In this document: in pieces, positions 26,789-36,597 of the stretch
Numbering within the stretch: position 1 is the first letter of the stretch
How the letters are laid out: every line of letters starts with the position of its first letter
Assembly: GCF_029542205.1 (NCBI RefSeq)
Contig: NZ_CP113783.1
Location: 3,773,001-3,837,000, forward strand
Direction of reading: 5' to 3'
Source of the DNA: Pseudoxanthomonas sp. SE1
GTDB lineage: Bacteria > Pseudomonadota > Gammaproteobacteria > Xanthomonadales > Xanthomonadaceae
Length of the DNA stretch: 64,000 nucleotides
The notes under the pieces: generated by a model
Database searches by the model: none
Told to the model about the DNA's origin: nothing
The model's input: the letters and a program-made list of their open reading frames with translations, nothing else
Program-made: the position numbers and the translations under genes

Positions 26789-28375
26789 TCAGGCCACGGT
26801 CGTGGACGCGGGCGCCAGCGGCGCGCCTGCCTGGTCGGGTCGCCGCTCGCCACCGGGTACGTCATCCGGCCCTTTCAGGATCACCTTGCGCAACAGGTAC
26901 ACGTCGATGATCGCCAGCGTGGTGTAGACCAGCACGAAACCGGTCAGCGAGATGACGACCTGGTGCAGTTGCAGCCCCGATGCCGCCATGAAGGTCGGCA
27001 GCACGCCATCGATGGCCCAGGGCTGCCGTCCGTACTCGGCGATCAGCCAACCGGCTTCGATCGCCAGCCAGGGCAGTGGCAGGCTGTAGAGCGCCAGTTT
27101 CAGGAACCACGGGTACCTGTCCAGTTTCTGCACCGTCGCCAGCCAGAATGCCAGCGCGAAGAACGCGATGAAGTAGAAGCCGATGCCCGCCATCAGGCGG
27201 AAACTCCAGAACAGCGGCGCCACGCGCGGGATGGTGTCGGCCGCGGCGCGCGTGATCTCCGCGTCGGTGGCGCTGCCGATGTCCTCGCGGTATCGCTTCA
27301 GCAGCAGCGCATAGCCCATGTCGCGCCAGTGCTGATCGAACACCGCCTTCGCCTGCACATCCTCGCGGTTGGCGCGCAACTGCTGCAGCGCCGCGTAGGC
27401 CAGCTGTCCGTTGCGGATGCGTCCCTCGGCGCGTTCGACGAGCTCTCCGATGCCGGGGATTTCGGTGTTGAACGAGCGCGTGCCGATCAGGCCCATCACC
27501 CACGGGATGTGCACGGCGTACCGGTTGGCGCGCGCCTCCTGGTCGGGAATCGCGAAGGCGGTGAATCCCGCCGGCGCCGGCTCGGTCTCCCACATCGCCT
27601 CGATGGCGGCCAGCTTCATCTTCTGGTTCTCGCCGGCCACGTAGCCGCTCTCGTCGCCCAGCACCACCACCGACAGCGACGCGGCCAGGCCGAAGCTGGC
27701 CGCCACCGCCATCGAGCGCTTGGCCAGGTCCGCATGGCGTCCGCGCAGCAGGTAGAACGCGCTGATCGACATCACGAACACCGCGCCCAGCACGTACCCT
27801 GCGCTGACGGTGTGCACGAACTTCGCCTGCGCCACCGGGTTGAACAGCACCGCCGCGAAGTCGGTGACCTCCATCCGCATGGTGACGGGATTGAATTCGG
27901 CGCCCACCGGATACTGCATCCAGCCGTTGGCGATCAGGATCCAGAGCGCGGAGAAATTGGTGCCCAGCGCCACCAGCCACGTCACCATCAGGTGCTTCAC
28001 GCGCGACAGCCTGTCCCAGCCGAAGAAGAACAGGCCGATGAAGGTCGCTTCCAGGAAGAACGCCATCAGGCCTTCGATGGCCAGCGGTGCGCCGAAGATG
28101 TCGCCCACGTAATGGCTGTAGTAGGACCAGTTCATGCCGAACTGGAACTCCATCACGATGCCGGTGGCCACGCCCATGGCGAAGTTGATGCCGAACAGCG
28201 TGCCCCAGAACATCGTCATGCGGCGCCAGATGTCGCGCCCCGTCATCACGTAGACGCTCTCCATGATCGCGATCATGAAGGACAGCCCCAGCGTCAGCGG
28301 CACGAACAGGAAGTGGTACATCGCCGTCAGCGCGAATTGCAGACGGGACAGTTCGACAACGGTCATGTCCGGCAT
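26789..28375 (-). CDS. cydA: Cytochrome bd quinol oxidase subunit I
   Basis: Haem-carrying subunit of cytochrome bd, 528 residues, oxidising quinol and reducing oxygen without proton pumping. It starts MPDMTVVELSRLQFALTAMYH with the first axial His, and carries GVATGIVMEFQFGMNW and GRQPWAIDGVLPT near residue 440. The periplasmic Q-loop is long (about residues 255-390, with GLIGTRSFNTE and GYALLLKRYRED), which is the E. coli-like long-loop class. Transcription is divergent from ccoN through a shared 208-bp region. Confidence 0.97.
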   Translation of the reverse strand: MPDMTVVELSRLQFALTAMYHFLFVPLTLGLSFMIAIMESVYVMTGRDIWRRMTMFWGTLFGINFAMGVATGIVMEFQFGMNWSYYSHYVGDIFGAPLAIEGLMAFFLEATFIGLFFFGWDRLSRVKHLMVTWLVALGTNFSALWILIANGWMQYPVGAEFNPVTMRMEVTDFAAVLFNPVAQAKFVHTVSAGYVLGAVFVMSISAFYLLRGRHADLAKRSMAVAASFGLAASLSVVVLGDESGYVAGENQKMKLAAIEAMWETEPAPAGFTAFAIPDQEARANRYAVHIPWVMGLIGTRSFNTEIPGIGELVERAEGRIRNGQLAYAALQQLRANREDVQAKAVFDQHWRDMGYALLLKRYREDIGSATDAEITRAAADTIPRVAPLFWSFRLMAGIGFYFIAFFALAFWLATVQKLDRYPWFLKLALYSLPLPWLAIEAGWLIAEYGRQPWAIDGVLPTFMAASGLQLHQVVISLTGFVLVYTTLAIIDVYLLRKVILKGPDDVPGGERRPDQAGAPLAPASTTVA

Positions 28376-28411
28376 GGCGTAGGGGCTCCCGGGTGTCCGT
28401 GGTGGATTCTA

Positions 28412-28436
28412 GACCCCCCCCATCGCAAAGGGGGGT
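28412..28436. repeat. C-run/G-run hairpin upstream of cydA
   Basis: A run of eight C is followed by ATCGCAAA and six G, able to pair as a G:C hairpin about 40-60 bp upstream of cydA. It could sit in the cydA leader or act as a barrier between the divergent promoters. Function unknown. Confidence 0.35.
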
Positions 28437-28514
28437 GACCTTCTGTCGCACCCCTCTTCGCGCGGCCCTGCGGCATCCTGCGCGCCCCGCCGCCGACCGG
28501 CTGTCGGGAAAGGG

Positions 28515-28528
28515 TTGATCCTGATCAA
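28515..28528 (+). promoter_or_regulatory. FNR/ANR box of the cco operon
   Basis: TTGATCCTGATCAA matches the FNR-family consensus TTGAT-N4-ATCAA exactly. Its centre (28521.5) lies about 41.5 bp before a start point predicted near 28563, with GAGAAT (28551-28556) as -10, the geometry of class II activation. The box is 146 bp from the cydA start and might serve both directions. Confidence 0.82.
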
Positions 28529-28583
28529 TGCGGGCCCCCTGAATGGACCCGAGAATCCACCGTACCAGAATAGGAGAGGCCGC

Positions 28584-30023
28584 ATGCAAGGCGTCCAGGG
28601 GACTTACAACGACAAGGTGGTGCGGCAGTTCACGGTGATGACCGTGGTCTGGGGCATCGTGGGGATGCTGGTGGGGGTGCTGATCGCGGCCCAGCTTTAC
28701 TGGCCGGCGCTGAGTTTCGACCTGCCATGGCTCAGCTACGGTCGCCTGCGCCCCCTGCACACCAATGCGGTGATCTTCGCGTTCGGCGGCTGCGCGCTGT
28801 TCGCCACCAGCCTGCATGTGGTGCAGCGGACCAGCCACGTGCGGCTGCTCTCCGACAAGCTGGCCGCCTTCGTGTTCTGGGGCTGGCAGCTGGTGATCGT
28901 GTTGGCGGCTGTCTCGCTGCCGCTGGGCCTGACCCAAGGCAAGGAATACGCCGAACTGATCTGGCCGATCGACGTGCTGATCGCGGTGGTCTGGGTGTCC
29001 TACGCGGTGCTGTTCTTCGGCACCATCGCCAAGCGTGCGGTCAAGCACATCTACGTGGCCAACTGGTTCTTCGGCGCCTACATCATCGCGGTGGCGCTGC
29101 TGCACATCGTCAACAGCCTGGCGCTGCCGAGCAGCCTGCTGCACTCCTACCCGGTCTACAGCGGCGCGGTCGATGCGATGGTGCAGTGGTGGTACGGCCA
29201 CAACGCGGTGGGTTTCTTCCTGACCGCCGGCTTCCTGGGGATGATGTACTACTTCGTGCCGAAGCAGGCCGGCCGCCCGGTCTACTCCTATCGACTGTCG
29301 ATCGTGCACTTCTGGGCGCTGATCGCCATCTACATGTGGGCCGGCCCGCACCACCTGCACTACACGGCGCTGCCGGACTGGGCGCAGAGCCTGGGCATGG
29401 TGTTCTCGCTGATCCTGCTGGCGCCCAGCTGGGGCGGCGCCATCAACGGCGTGATGACGCTGTCGGGCGTGTGGCACAAGCTGCGCACCGACCCGATCCT
29501 GAAGTTCCTGATCGTCTCGCTGTCGTTCTACATGATGTCGACCTTCGAAGGTCCCATGATGTCGATCAAGACGGTCAACTCGCTGAGCCACTACACCGAC
29601 TGGACCATCGGCCACGTGCACGCCGGTGCGCTGGGCTGGGTGGCGATGATCACCATCGGTTCGGTCTACGCGATGCTGCCCAAGCTGCTGGGCCGCGAGC
29701 AGATGTTCTCCATCAAGGCCATCGACACGCACTTCTGGCTGCACACGCTGGGCGTGGTGTTCTACATCGCCTCGATGTGGATCGCCGGCGTGATGCAGGG
29801 CCTGATGTGGCGCGCCACCAACGCCGACGGCACGCTGACCTACAGCTTCGTCGAAGCGCTCAACGCCACCTATCCCTACTACCTGGTCCGCCTGGGCGGC
29901 GGCCTGCTGGTATTCGTCGGCATGCTGCTGATGGCCTGGAACACCTGGAAGACCTTCCAGGCGGCCAGGTCCACCGCACCGCAGCCGATCCTGCCGCCCG
30001 ATGCCAGCCAAGCGCGCGCCTGA
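28584..30023 (+). CDS. ccoN: cbb3 cytochrome oxidase catalytic subunit I
   Basis: Catalytic haem b/b3-CuB subunit of the high-affinity cbb3 oxidase, 479 residues with about twelve membrane helices. Characteristic segments are [14 protein letters not shown] (haem-ligand His), [18 protein letters not shown] (CuB His and cross-linked Tyr region), [15 protein letters not shown] and [22 protein letters not shown] lies 6 bp before the ATG at 28584; an upstream frame start within the FNR box is ruled out. First gene of a long operon with tight spacing. Confidence 0.97.
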   Translation: MQGVQGTYNDKVVRQFTVMTVVWGIVGMLVGVLIAAQLYWPALSFDLPWLSYGRLRPLHTNAVIFAFGGCALFATSLHVVQRTSHVRLLSDKLAAFVFWGWQLVIVLAAVSLPLGLTQGKEYAELIWPIDVLIAVVWVSYAVLFFGTIAKRAVKHIYVANWFFGAYIIAVALLHIVNSLALPSSLLHSYPVYSGAVDAMVQWWYGHNAVGFFLTAGFLGMMYYFVPKQAGRPVYSYRLSIVHFWALIAIYMWAGPHHLHYTALPDWAQSLGMVFSLILLAPSWGGAINGVMTLSGVWHKLRTDPILKFLIVSLSFYMMSTFEGPMMSIKTVNSLSHYTDWTIGHVHAGALGWVAMITIGSVYAMLPKLLGREQMFSIKAIDTHFWLHTLGVVFYIASMWIAGVMQGLMWRATNADGTLTYSFVEALNATYPYYLVRLGGGLLVFVGMLLMAWNTWKTFQAARSTAPQPILPPDASQARA

Positions 30024-30032
30024 GGACCTGAC

Positions 30033-30653
30033 ATGAGCAACGGAAATTCACACGAGAAAGTCGAGAAGAACGTCGGCCTGATGGCGGTGCTGATCGCGGT
30101 GGCGGTGTCGTTCGGCGGCCTGGCCGAGATCGTCCCGCTGATGTTCCAGGCCGAGGCCATCAAGCCGCTGGAAGGCGTGAAGCCCTACCCGGCCCTGCAA
30201 CTGGCCGGCCGCGACATCTACATCCGCGAGGGCTGCTACAACTGCCACTCGCAGATGGTGCGCACGCTGCGCTTCGAATCGGAGCGCTACGGCCACTACT
30301 CGCTGGCCGGCGAATCGGTCTACGACCGCCCGTTCCAGTGGGGCAGCAAGCGCACCGGGCCCGACCTGGCCCGCGTGGGCGGGCGCTACTCCGACGACTG
30401 GCACCGCGTGCACCTGATCAACCCGCGCGACGTGGTGCCGGAATCGAACATGCCGTCCTTCCCCTGGCTGGAATCGGCCAAGGTCGACGGCGCCGAAGTC
30501 GCCCAGCGCATGAAGACGCTGCAGCGCATCGGCGACCCGTACACAAACGAAGAGATCGACAACGCTGCCTCCGACGTGGAGGGCAGGACGGAACTGGACG
30601 CCGTGGTCGCCTACCTGCAAGGGCTGGGCAAGGCCGCGCCGAGGGGAGGCTGA
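30033..30653 (+). CDS. ccoO: cbb3 cytochrome oxidase subunit II (monohaem cytochrome c)
   Basis: Membrane-anchored monohaem cytochrome c, 206 residues. One N-terminal helix ([20 protein letters not shown]) precedes the haem site C-Y-N-C-H at residues 68-72. Typical segments [23 protein letters not shown] and [19 protein letters not shown] are present, the latter in place of the usual methionine-ligand region, which comes later at [10 protein letters not shown]. It passes electrons from CcoP to CcoN. It starts 9 bp after ccoN. Confidence 0.96.
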   Translation: MSNGNSHEKVEKNVGLMAVLIAVAVSFGGLAEIVPLMFQAEAIKPLEGVKPYPALQLAGRDIYIREGCYNCHSQMVRTLRFESERYGHYSLAGESVYDRPFQWGSKRTGPDLARVGGRYSDDWHRVHLINPRDVVPESNMPSFPWLESAKVDGAEVAQRMKTLQRIGDPYTNEEIDNAASDVEGRTELDAVVAYLQGLGKAAPRGG

Positions 30654-30656
30654 GCC

Positions 30657-30797
30657 ATGGTATCGGGGATCGTGACCGGGGCACTGATCGTGCTGTTCAT
30701 CGCCGGCTGGGTGTGGGCCTGGAGCCCGCGCCGCAAGGCGGATTTCGAGGATGCGGCACGCATGCCGCTGGGTGAGGAAGGGGAGAACAACCCATGA
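30657..30797 (+). CDS. ccoQ: cbb3 oxidase small subunit CcoQ
   Basis: 46-residue single-helix protein (MVSGIVTGALIVLFIAGWVW, then AWSPRRKADFEDAARMPL) in the usual CcoQ place between ccoO and ccoP. The positively charged SPRRKADFEDAARMPL after the helix is the family signature. Its stop overlaps the ccoP ATG. It stabilises the oxidase complex. Confidence 0.92.
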   Translation: MVSGIVTGALIVLFIAGWVWAWSPRRKADFEDAARMPLGEEGENNP

Positions 30798-31729
30798 GCG
30801 CAGGCTGGATCGGATTCATCGTCGCGCTGGTCGTACTGAACATCCTGGGCTGCGTGTGGCTGCTGTGGTGGACCGGCCGCCGCCGGCCCGGCGACCCCGC
30901 GCCGGAAGACACCTCGCACGTGTGGGACGGCGACCTGACCGAGTACAACAAGCCGCTGCCGAAGTGGTGGATCAACCTGTTCTACATCACCATTTTCTTC
31001 AGCATCGGCTACATCGCGTGGTACGGCGGCCTGGGCATCATTCCGGGCTATGCCAAGTGGTCGTCCGCCGGCGAACACGACCAGGTCAAGGCCGTGCAGG
31101 ACAAGAAGCTGGAAGCGACGTTCGCCCCGTTCGCCAACCAGCCCATCGACCAGTTGGCCAAGGACCCGAAGGCGCTGGCACTGGGCCGTTCGATCTTCAA
31201 CAACACCTGCGCCACCTGCCATGGCTCCACCGGCCAGGGCGCGATCGGCTATCCCAACCTGACAGATGGCATCTGGCACTGGGGTGGCACGCCCGACCTC
31301 GTGCTGCAGACGGTGCTGGACGGCCGCGAGGGCGTGATGCCCGAATGGGGCACGGCACTGACCAACATGGGCGGCGACAACGCCGTCGACTACGTCATCG
31401 CCTACGTCAACGTGCTGAACGATCCGCGGGAAGGCATGAGCAACAACTTCATGGCCGCCCAGGGCAAGCCGCTGTACGATGGCCTTTGCGTCGCCTGCCA
31501 CGGCGTGGACGGCAAGGGCAACCAGGAACTGGGCGCCCCCGACCTGACCGACGACTACTGGCTGTACGGCAACAGCAAGGACAGCATGCGCACGACGATC
31601 AACAAGGGCCGTCACGGCGTAATGCCCGCCCACCGCGAACTGCTGGGCGACACGCGTGCGCGCCTGGTGGCGTCCTATGTCTGGTCGCTCTCGCACAAAC
31701 AGGACCAGGCGACTGCCGGCGCGAAATGA
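30794..31729 (+). CDS. ccoP: cbb3 oxidase subunit III (dihaem cytochrome c)
   Basis: Dihaem cytochrome c, 311 residues. The N-terminal helix and the segment HVWDGDLTEYNKPLPKWWIN, then a second helix, are standard. Haem sites are C-A-T-C-H at residue 139 and C-V-A-C-H at residue 232. It accepts electrons from the bc1 complex or soluble cytochromes. Both ends overlap neighbours by 4 bp (ATGA). Confidence 0.96.
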   Translation: MSAGWIGFIVALVVLNILGCVWLLWWTGRRRPGDPAPEDTSHVWDGDLTEYNKPLPKWWINLFYITIFFSIGYIAWYGGLGIIPGYAKWSSAGEHDQVKAVQDKKLEATFAPFANQPIDQLAKDPKALALGRSIFNNTCATCHGSTGQGAIGYPNLTDGIWHWGGTPDLVLQTVLDGREGVMPEWGTALTNMGGDNAVDYVIAYVNVLNDPREGMSNNFMAAQGKPLYDGLCVACHGVDGKGNQELGAPDLTDDYWLYGNSKDSMRTTINKGRHGVMPAHRELLGDTRARLVASYVWSLSHKQDQATAGAK

Positions 31730-32022
31730 CCGATTTCACCGAGCCCCGCTTCGACCATCCGCCCCGGCCGCTCGCGCAGCGCGTCGGGGCGGTGCTCTGG
31801 CCGAGTTTCTTCGCGGCAGGCGTGGCCACGATGGTGTTCTTCGCCTTCGTCGACCCGCTGACGCTGCGCGACATGACCTTCCCCGACCTGGCGATCAGCC
31901 GCGAACTCGGCTACACGCTGGGTTTCTTCATGTTCTGGCTGGCGACATCGGCCAGCAGCCTGTTCACCTGGATCCTGCTGCGCCCGGCCAGCCGCTTCAA
32001 CCGCGCGCTGCCGCCGGACTGA
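31726..32022 (+). CDS. Small membrane protein between ccoP and ccoG, unrecognised
   Basis: 98-residue protein with two predicted membrane helices (about residues 24-42 and 64-86: WPSFFAAGVATMVFFAFV and LGYTLGFFMFWLATSASSLF). Its ATG overlaps the ccoP stop. I do not recognise a named family. Its fixed place among cbb3 genes suggests a role in assembly or stability of the oxidase; no metal-binding motif or cysteine is visible. Confidence 0.75.
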   Translation: MTDFTEPRFDHPPRPLAQRVGAVLWPSFFAAGVATMVFFAFVDPLTLRDMTFPDLAISRELGYTLGFFMFWLATSASSLFTWILLRPASRFNRALPPD

Positions 32023-32100
32023 GCGCGGCCTGCGACAAACCGTCGCTCCCTCGCGCACCGATGCGGCGCGAGCATGACGCCAGCCAAGACAGAGCCGCCC

Positions 32101-33696
32101 ATGTCCACGCCAGCACCACCTCCCTCCCCCGCACCCGACACCGCCAAGCGGCGCATTCCGCTGGACGTGGTGGATGCGCAGGGCAACTCGTTCTACGTCA
32201 GCGAACGCAAGGTCTATCCGCGCGACGTGGCGGGCACGCTCAACCGCCTGCGCGTGGCCGCGGTGTGGTGGTTGCTGGGCATGTACTACGTGTTCCCGTG
32301 GCTGAAGTGGGACGACCGCCAGGCGGTGCTGTTCGACCTGCCCGCGCGCAAGTTCTACGTGTTCGGCCTGGTGTTCTGGCCACAGGATTTCCTGCTGCTG
32401 GCGGTGCTGCTGATCATCGCGGCCCTGTCGCTGTTCTTCTTCACCGCGCTGGCGGGCCGCCTGTGGTGCGGCTATGCGTGTCCGCAGACAGTGTGGACGG
32501 AAGTGTTCCTGTGGATGGAGCGCTGGACCGAAGGCGACCGCAGCGCGCGCATCAAGCTGGATGCCGCGCCATGGAGCGCCAACAAGCTGATGCGCAAGGG
32601 CGGCAAGCACGTGCTGTGGGCGCTGTTCGCGCTGTGGACGGGCTTCACCTTCGTCGGTTTCTTCACGCCCATCCTTGATCTCGGCGCGCGCCTGTGGCCG
32701 TTCGCATGGGGCGGCTGGGAGACGTTCTGGGTGTTCTTCTATGCGCTGGCCACGTGGGGCTTCGCCGGTTTTTTGCGCGAACAGGTCTGCAAGTACATGT
32801 GCCCGTACGCGCGCTTCCAGAGCGCGATGTTCGACCGCAACACGCTGATCATCGCCTACGACCCGATGCGCGGCGAACCGCGTGGCCCGCGCAAGCGCGG
32901 CCTGGGCAGCGTGCTGGAACGTGCGCGCGGCCTGCTGGACCAGATCACCGCCTACGACTACGTGGTGCGTGCCAACGCGCATCCCAGCGCCGCCGACCAG
33001 CGCCTCGGCGCGCACGGCACCATCACCTTCGCCGGCGCCGGCGCGGTGATCGAACCGCTGCCGAAATTCGTCCCGGACCAGTTGGGCGACTGCATCGACT
33101 GCACGATCTGCGTGCAGGTCTGCCCGACCGGCATCGACATCCGCAACGGCCTGCAGTACGAGTGCATCGCCTGTGGCGCGTGCATCGACGCCTGCGACGA
33201 CGTGATGGACAAGATGGGCTACCCGAAGGGTCTGATCCGCTACACCACCCAGAACGCCATCGACGGCAAGCCGTCGAACGTGCTGCGGCCGCGCATCTTC
33301 GTCTACGGCACCATCCTGCTGGCGCTGGTGGCGGCGTGGGGCTGGGGCGTGTTCAACCGCGACGTGCTGATCGCGGAAGTGCTGCGCGACCGCAATGCGC
33401 TGTACCGCGACGTGGCCGGCGCGCAGGTCGAGAACGACTACACCCTCAAGCTGGTCAACAAGGACCAGCAATCGCATCGCTACCTCGTGACGCTGGCGTC
33501 CGGCTCGGCTGGCATCCGCCTGCGCGACGGCGACCTGACGGTGCGTGCCGAACCCGAGGAAGTCCTGTCGCTGGCCGTCACCGCCACGGCGCCCGCCACC
33601 CTGCGCGGCCGCCATGCCGTGACGTTCACCGTCCGCGACGTCGATACCGGCACCGAGAAGACCGTGGACAGCAGCTACTTCGGACCGATCCAATGA
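32101..33696 (+). CDS. ccoG: cbb3 assembly ferredoxin-like protein CcoG (FixG)
   Basis: Membrane protein with two [4Fe-4S] clusters, a cupric reductase supplying Cu(I) during cbb3 assembly. From the ATG at 32101 it has 531 residues; an in-frame ATG at 32074 adds nine, and neither has a strong ribosome site. Motifs are CGYACPQTVWTEVF, CKYMCPYARFQSAMFD, and the ferredoxin part CIDCTICVQVCP with CIACGACIDACDD. The last 120 residues form a periplasmic Ig-like domain (IG-like FixG C). Several membrane helices lie in the first half. Confidence 0.94.
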   Translation: MSTPAPPPSPAPDTAKRRIPLDVVDAQGNSFYVSERKVYPRDVAGTLNRLRVAAVWWLLGMYYVFPWLKWDDRQAVLFDLPARKFYVFGLVFWPQDFLLLAVLLIIAALSLFFFTALAGRLWCGYACPQTVWTEVFLWMERWTEGDRSARIKLDAAPWSANKLMRKGGKHVLWALFALWTGFTFVGFFTPILDLGARLWPFAWGGWETFWVFFYALATWGFAGFLREQVCKYMCPYARFQSAMFDRNTLIIAYDPMRGEPRGPRKRGLGSVLERARGLLDQITAYDYVVRANAHPSAADQRLGAHGTITFAGAGAVIEPLPKFVPDQLGDCIDCTICVQVCPTGIDIRNGLQYECIACGACIDACDDVMDKMGYPKGLIRYTTQNAIDGKPSNVLRPRIFVYGTILLALVAAWGWGVFNRDVLIAEVLRDRNALYRDVAGAQVENDYTLKLVNKDQQSHRYLVTLASGSAGIRLRDGDLTVRAEPEEVLSLAVTATAPATLRGRHAVTFTVRDVDTGTEKTVDSSYFGPIQ

Positions 33697-34214
33697 CCAC
33701 GAAACCCGATTCGCCCGCCGGCGCCCATCGCCCGTTCTGGAAAGAGCCGATGGTGTGGCTGGTGTGGGGCCTTCCATTGGCCTCGGTCGTCGCCGGCATC
33801 TGGCTGGTGGTGACCGCCGTGCGCGCGGGTGGAGCGGATTCCGTCACCGACAAGGTGCAGCGCGTGTCGCAGATCCAGACCACCGACCTGGGGCCCGACG
33901 ACAATGCCGCGAAACGCAAGCTCAGCGCGATCGTGCAGATCCGCACGGATCACGTCGAGATGATCGCCGTCACCGGCGATTTCGCGGGTACGTCCCCGCT
34001 GGTGCTGACGCTCGCCCATCCGACGGAAGCCGCGAAGGACGTCGTCCTGACCCTGGCACGCGACACCGCCAGCTGGACCGCACCCGCCGAAATCGAAACC
34101 ACCCACGACTGGAACATACAGCTCGCGCCGCAGGACGGCGCATGGCGTATCCGTGGACGCCTGCAGAAAGACACCCAGGCCGTGCGGCTGGCGGCCTCGC
34201 GCGGGACCGGCTGA
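33693..34214 (+). CDS. ccoH: FixH family protein (CcoH)
   Basis: 173-residue protein with one N-terminal helix (VWLVWGLPLASVVAGIWLVV) and a periplasmic domain, fitting FixH/CcoH. The family helps CcoI/CcoG assemble the cbb3 oxidase. The order ccoG-ccoH-ccoI is the standard one, with ATGA overlap to ccoG and 10 bp to ccoI. Sequence conservation in this family is low, so the assignment rests partly on position. Confidence 0.85.
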   Translation: MTTKPDSPAGAHRPFWKEPMVWLVWGLPLASVVAGIWLVVTAVRAGGADSVTDKVQRVSQIQTTDLGPDDNAAKRKLSAIVQIRTDHVEMIAVTGDFAGTSPLVLTLAHPTEAAKDVVLTLARDTASWTAPAEIETTHDWNIQLAPQDGAWRIRGRLQKDTQAVRLAASRGTG

Positions 34215-34224
34215 GCACCCCTGC

Positions 34225-36597
34225 ATGGACATCCCCGTGGTGCCCTGCCATCACTGCGGCGAGCCGGTCGCCGGCGGGCATCCGGTCACCGCGGGCGACC
34301 ACAGGTTCTGCTGCGAAGGCTGTGCCGCGGCGGCGGCGTGGATCCAGGATGCCGACCTTGGCAGTTACTACCGCCTGCGCAGCGCGAACGCCAACCGCGT
34401 GCAGGCCGACCGGCTGGACCTGGAAAGCTGGGACCGCAGCGAACTGCTGGACGAGCACAGTCGCGCCGTCGAAGGCGGGCGCGAGATCGTGCTGCTCACC
34501 GACGGCATGCGCTGCGCGGCCTGCGCCTGGCTGATCGATCGCGCCCTCGCACGCGAAGCCGGCGTGCTCGACACCACCGCCAATGCGGTCACCGGCCGCA
34601 TCCGCATCGCGTGGGATCCAGCACGCACGAAGCTTTCCGCGCTGCTGCAACGCGTGGCGATGCTCGGCTACCGTCCGTATCTCGCCACCGGCGATGCCCG
34701 CGAACAGGCGCGCCTGTCCGAACGCCGCCGCTGGCTGCTGCGGCTCGGCGTGGCCGGCCTCGGTTCGCTGCAGGCGATGATGCTGGCCGAGGCGTTGTAC
34801 CTCGACGTCAACGCGACCATGCCGCTGCCGACGCGCGACCTGTTCCGCTGGCTGACATTCCTCGTCAGCACGCCGGTGGTGTTCTACAGCGGCTGGCCGT
34901 TCCTGGCCGGCATGGCGCGCGAACTGCGGGCGCGCCACGTGGGCATGGACACGCTGATCGCCAGCTCCACCCTGCTCGCCTACTTCGCCAGCCTGGCCGA
35001 GACGATCCGCGGAGGCACGCATGTCTGGTACGACGCGGCGGTGATGTTCGTGTTCCTGCTGCTGGCCGCGCGCATGCTGGAACAGCGCGCGCGCAACGTC
35101 GCCACCGCACAGGTGGATGCCCTGGCGCGCGCGCAGCCGGTGTTCGCGATCCGCGAGCGCGCCGACGGTACGCGCGAATCGGTACCGCCGTCGGCGCTGC
35201 GGGTGACCGATGTGGTCTGCGTGTCCGCTGGCGAAGGCGTGCCCGCCGATGGCGTATTGCTCGATCATGCCGCCGATTTCGAGGAAGCGCTGCTGACCGG
35301 GGAATCGCGACCGGTGCGCCGGCACGCAGGCGAAACCGTGTATGCCGGCACCACCTGCCGCGAGCGCCCGGCACGGCTGCGTGTGACCGCCACCGGCACC
35401 GCGACGCGGCTGTCGCAGTTGGCGGAACTGGTCGACCGCGCGCAGGGGCATCGCCCGCCGATGGCACAACTGGCGGATCGCGTGGGCCGCCATTTCGTGG
35501 TCTCGCTGCTGGTGCTGGCGGTGTGCGTCTACATCGGCTGGCGGATGTACCAGCCCGAACGCGCGTTCGAAGTGACGCTCGCCCTGCTCGTCATCAGTTG
35601 CCCCTGCGCACTGTCGCTGTCGGTGCCGGCAGTGCTCGCCGCCGCACACGGTGCGCTGGCGCGCAGCGGTGTTCTCGCCACGCGGCCCGAGGCGCTGGAC
35701 ACGCTGGCGCGCGCCACGGACGTGGTGTTCGACAAGACCGGCACGCTCAGCGACGGCCGCCCCGCGCGCGTGGCCGTGGAGGTGTTCGGTGAACTGGACG
35801 CGGATGCGGCCACCCGCATCGTGGCCGCGCTGGAAAAGGACAGCGGCCATCCGATCGCGACCGCGTTCGCGGATATCGATGCACGCGCATGGGCGCAGGC
35901 GGTGGTCGCGCGTCCAGGCCAGGGCGTGGAAGGCGATGTAGACGGTCGCCATTGGCGCTTCGGGCGCGCGGACTGGGCCGCGCACCGGGCAGACGATGGT
36001 GGCCTGTGGCTTGGCGATGTCGCGCATGGTGTCGCCCGTTTCACCTTGAACGAGCGACCGCGCGAGGATGCTGCGGCCACCATCCGGGCGTTGCGCGCAC
36101 AGGGCCTGGACGTCCATCTGGCCAGCGGCGACAGCGAGGGCGCCGTGCAGCGCCTGGCGCACGTGCTCGGCATCGTGTCGCCCCTCGCCCGCCAGTCGCC
36201 GGAAGACAAGCTGGCACGCGTGCGGCAGCTGCAATCGGAAGGCCGCATCGTGGCGATGGTCGGCGATGGACTGAACGATGCGCCGGTGCTGGCCGGCGCG
36301 GATGTCTCGATCGCGATGGGCGAAGGCGCGCCGCTCGCGCAGCAGGCCGCGGACCTCGTCGCCACCGGCCCGTCGCTGCTGCGCATCGCCGACGCCGTGC
36401 GCATCGCGCGCCTGTCGCGCCGGCTGGTGAAGCAGAACCTGGCCTGGTCGGCCGGCTACAACCTGCTCGCCGTGCCGTTGGCGGCGGCCGGGATGGTCAC
36501 GCCATGGATCGCCGCGCTGGGCATGGCGGTATCCTCGCTGGTGGTCACCCTCAATGCGCTGCGACTGGCGCGCACCTCCACGGAGATGGCGGCATGA
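34225..36597 (+). CDS. ccoI: Copper-transporting P-type ATPase CcoI (FixI)
   Basis: P1B-type ATPase of 790 residues exporting copper for the CuB centre. The N-terminal CHHCGEPV and FCCEGC pair typical of FixI is followed by an HMA-like domain with C-A-A-C near residue 98. The membrane ion site is C-P-C at about residue 459 (ISCPCALS), and phosphorylation is at Asp503 in DKTGTLSD. TGESRPV and GDGLNDAPVL complete the ATPase domains. Its stop overlaps ccoS. Confidence 0.95.
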   Translation: MDIPVVPCHHCGEPVAGGHPVTAGDHRFCCEGCAAAAAWIQDADLGSYYRLRSANANRVQADRLDLESWDRSELLDEHSRAVEGGREIVLLTDGMRCAACAWLIDRALAREAGVLDTTANAVTGRIRIAWDPARTKLSALLQRVAMLGYRPYLATGDAREQARLSERRRWLLRLGVAGLGSLQAMMLAEALYLDVNATMPLPTRDLFRWLTFLVSTPVVFYSGWPFLAGMARELRARHVGMDTLIASSTLLAYFASLAETIRGGTHVWYDAAVMFVFLLLAARMLEQRARNVATAQVDALARAQPVFAIRERADGTRESVPPSALRVTDVVCVSAGEGVPADGVLLDHAADFEEALLTGESRPVRRHAGETVYAGTTCRERPARLRVTATGTATRLSQLAELVDRAQGHRPPMAQLADRVGRHFVVSLLVLAVCVYIGWRMYQPERAFEVTLALLVISCPCALSLSVPAVLAAAHGALARSGVLATRPEALDTLARATDVVFDKTGTLSDGRPARVAVEVFGELDADAATRIVAALEKDSGHPIATAFADIDARAWAQAVVARPGQGVEGDVDGRHWRFGRADWAAHRADDGGLWLGDVAHGVARFTLNERPREDAAATIRALRAQGLDVHLASGDSEGAVQRLAHVLGIVSPLARQSPEDKLARVRQLQSEGRIVAMVGDGLNDAPVLAGADVSIAMGEGAPLAQQAADLVATGPSLLRIADAVRIARLSRRLVKQNLAWSAGYNLLAVPLAAAGMVTPWIAALGMAVSSLVVTLNALRLARTSTEMAA

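Noticed and set aside
26862..30011. 1049-codon open frame on the minus strand across cydA and ccoN
   Set aside because: It is the out-of-frame shadow of cydA joined to the antisense of ccoN; stop codons are rare in such high-GC DNA and the translation has no recognisable domain.
31675..33777. 700-codon minus-strand frame opposite ccoG
   Set aside because: Antisense shadow of the ferredoxin-like gene.
33970..36234. 754-codon minus-strand frame opposite ccoI
   Set aside because: Antisense shadow of the copper ATPase.
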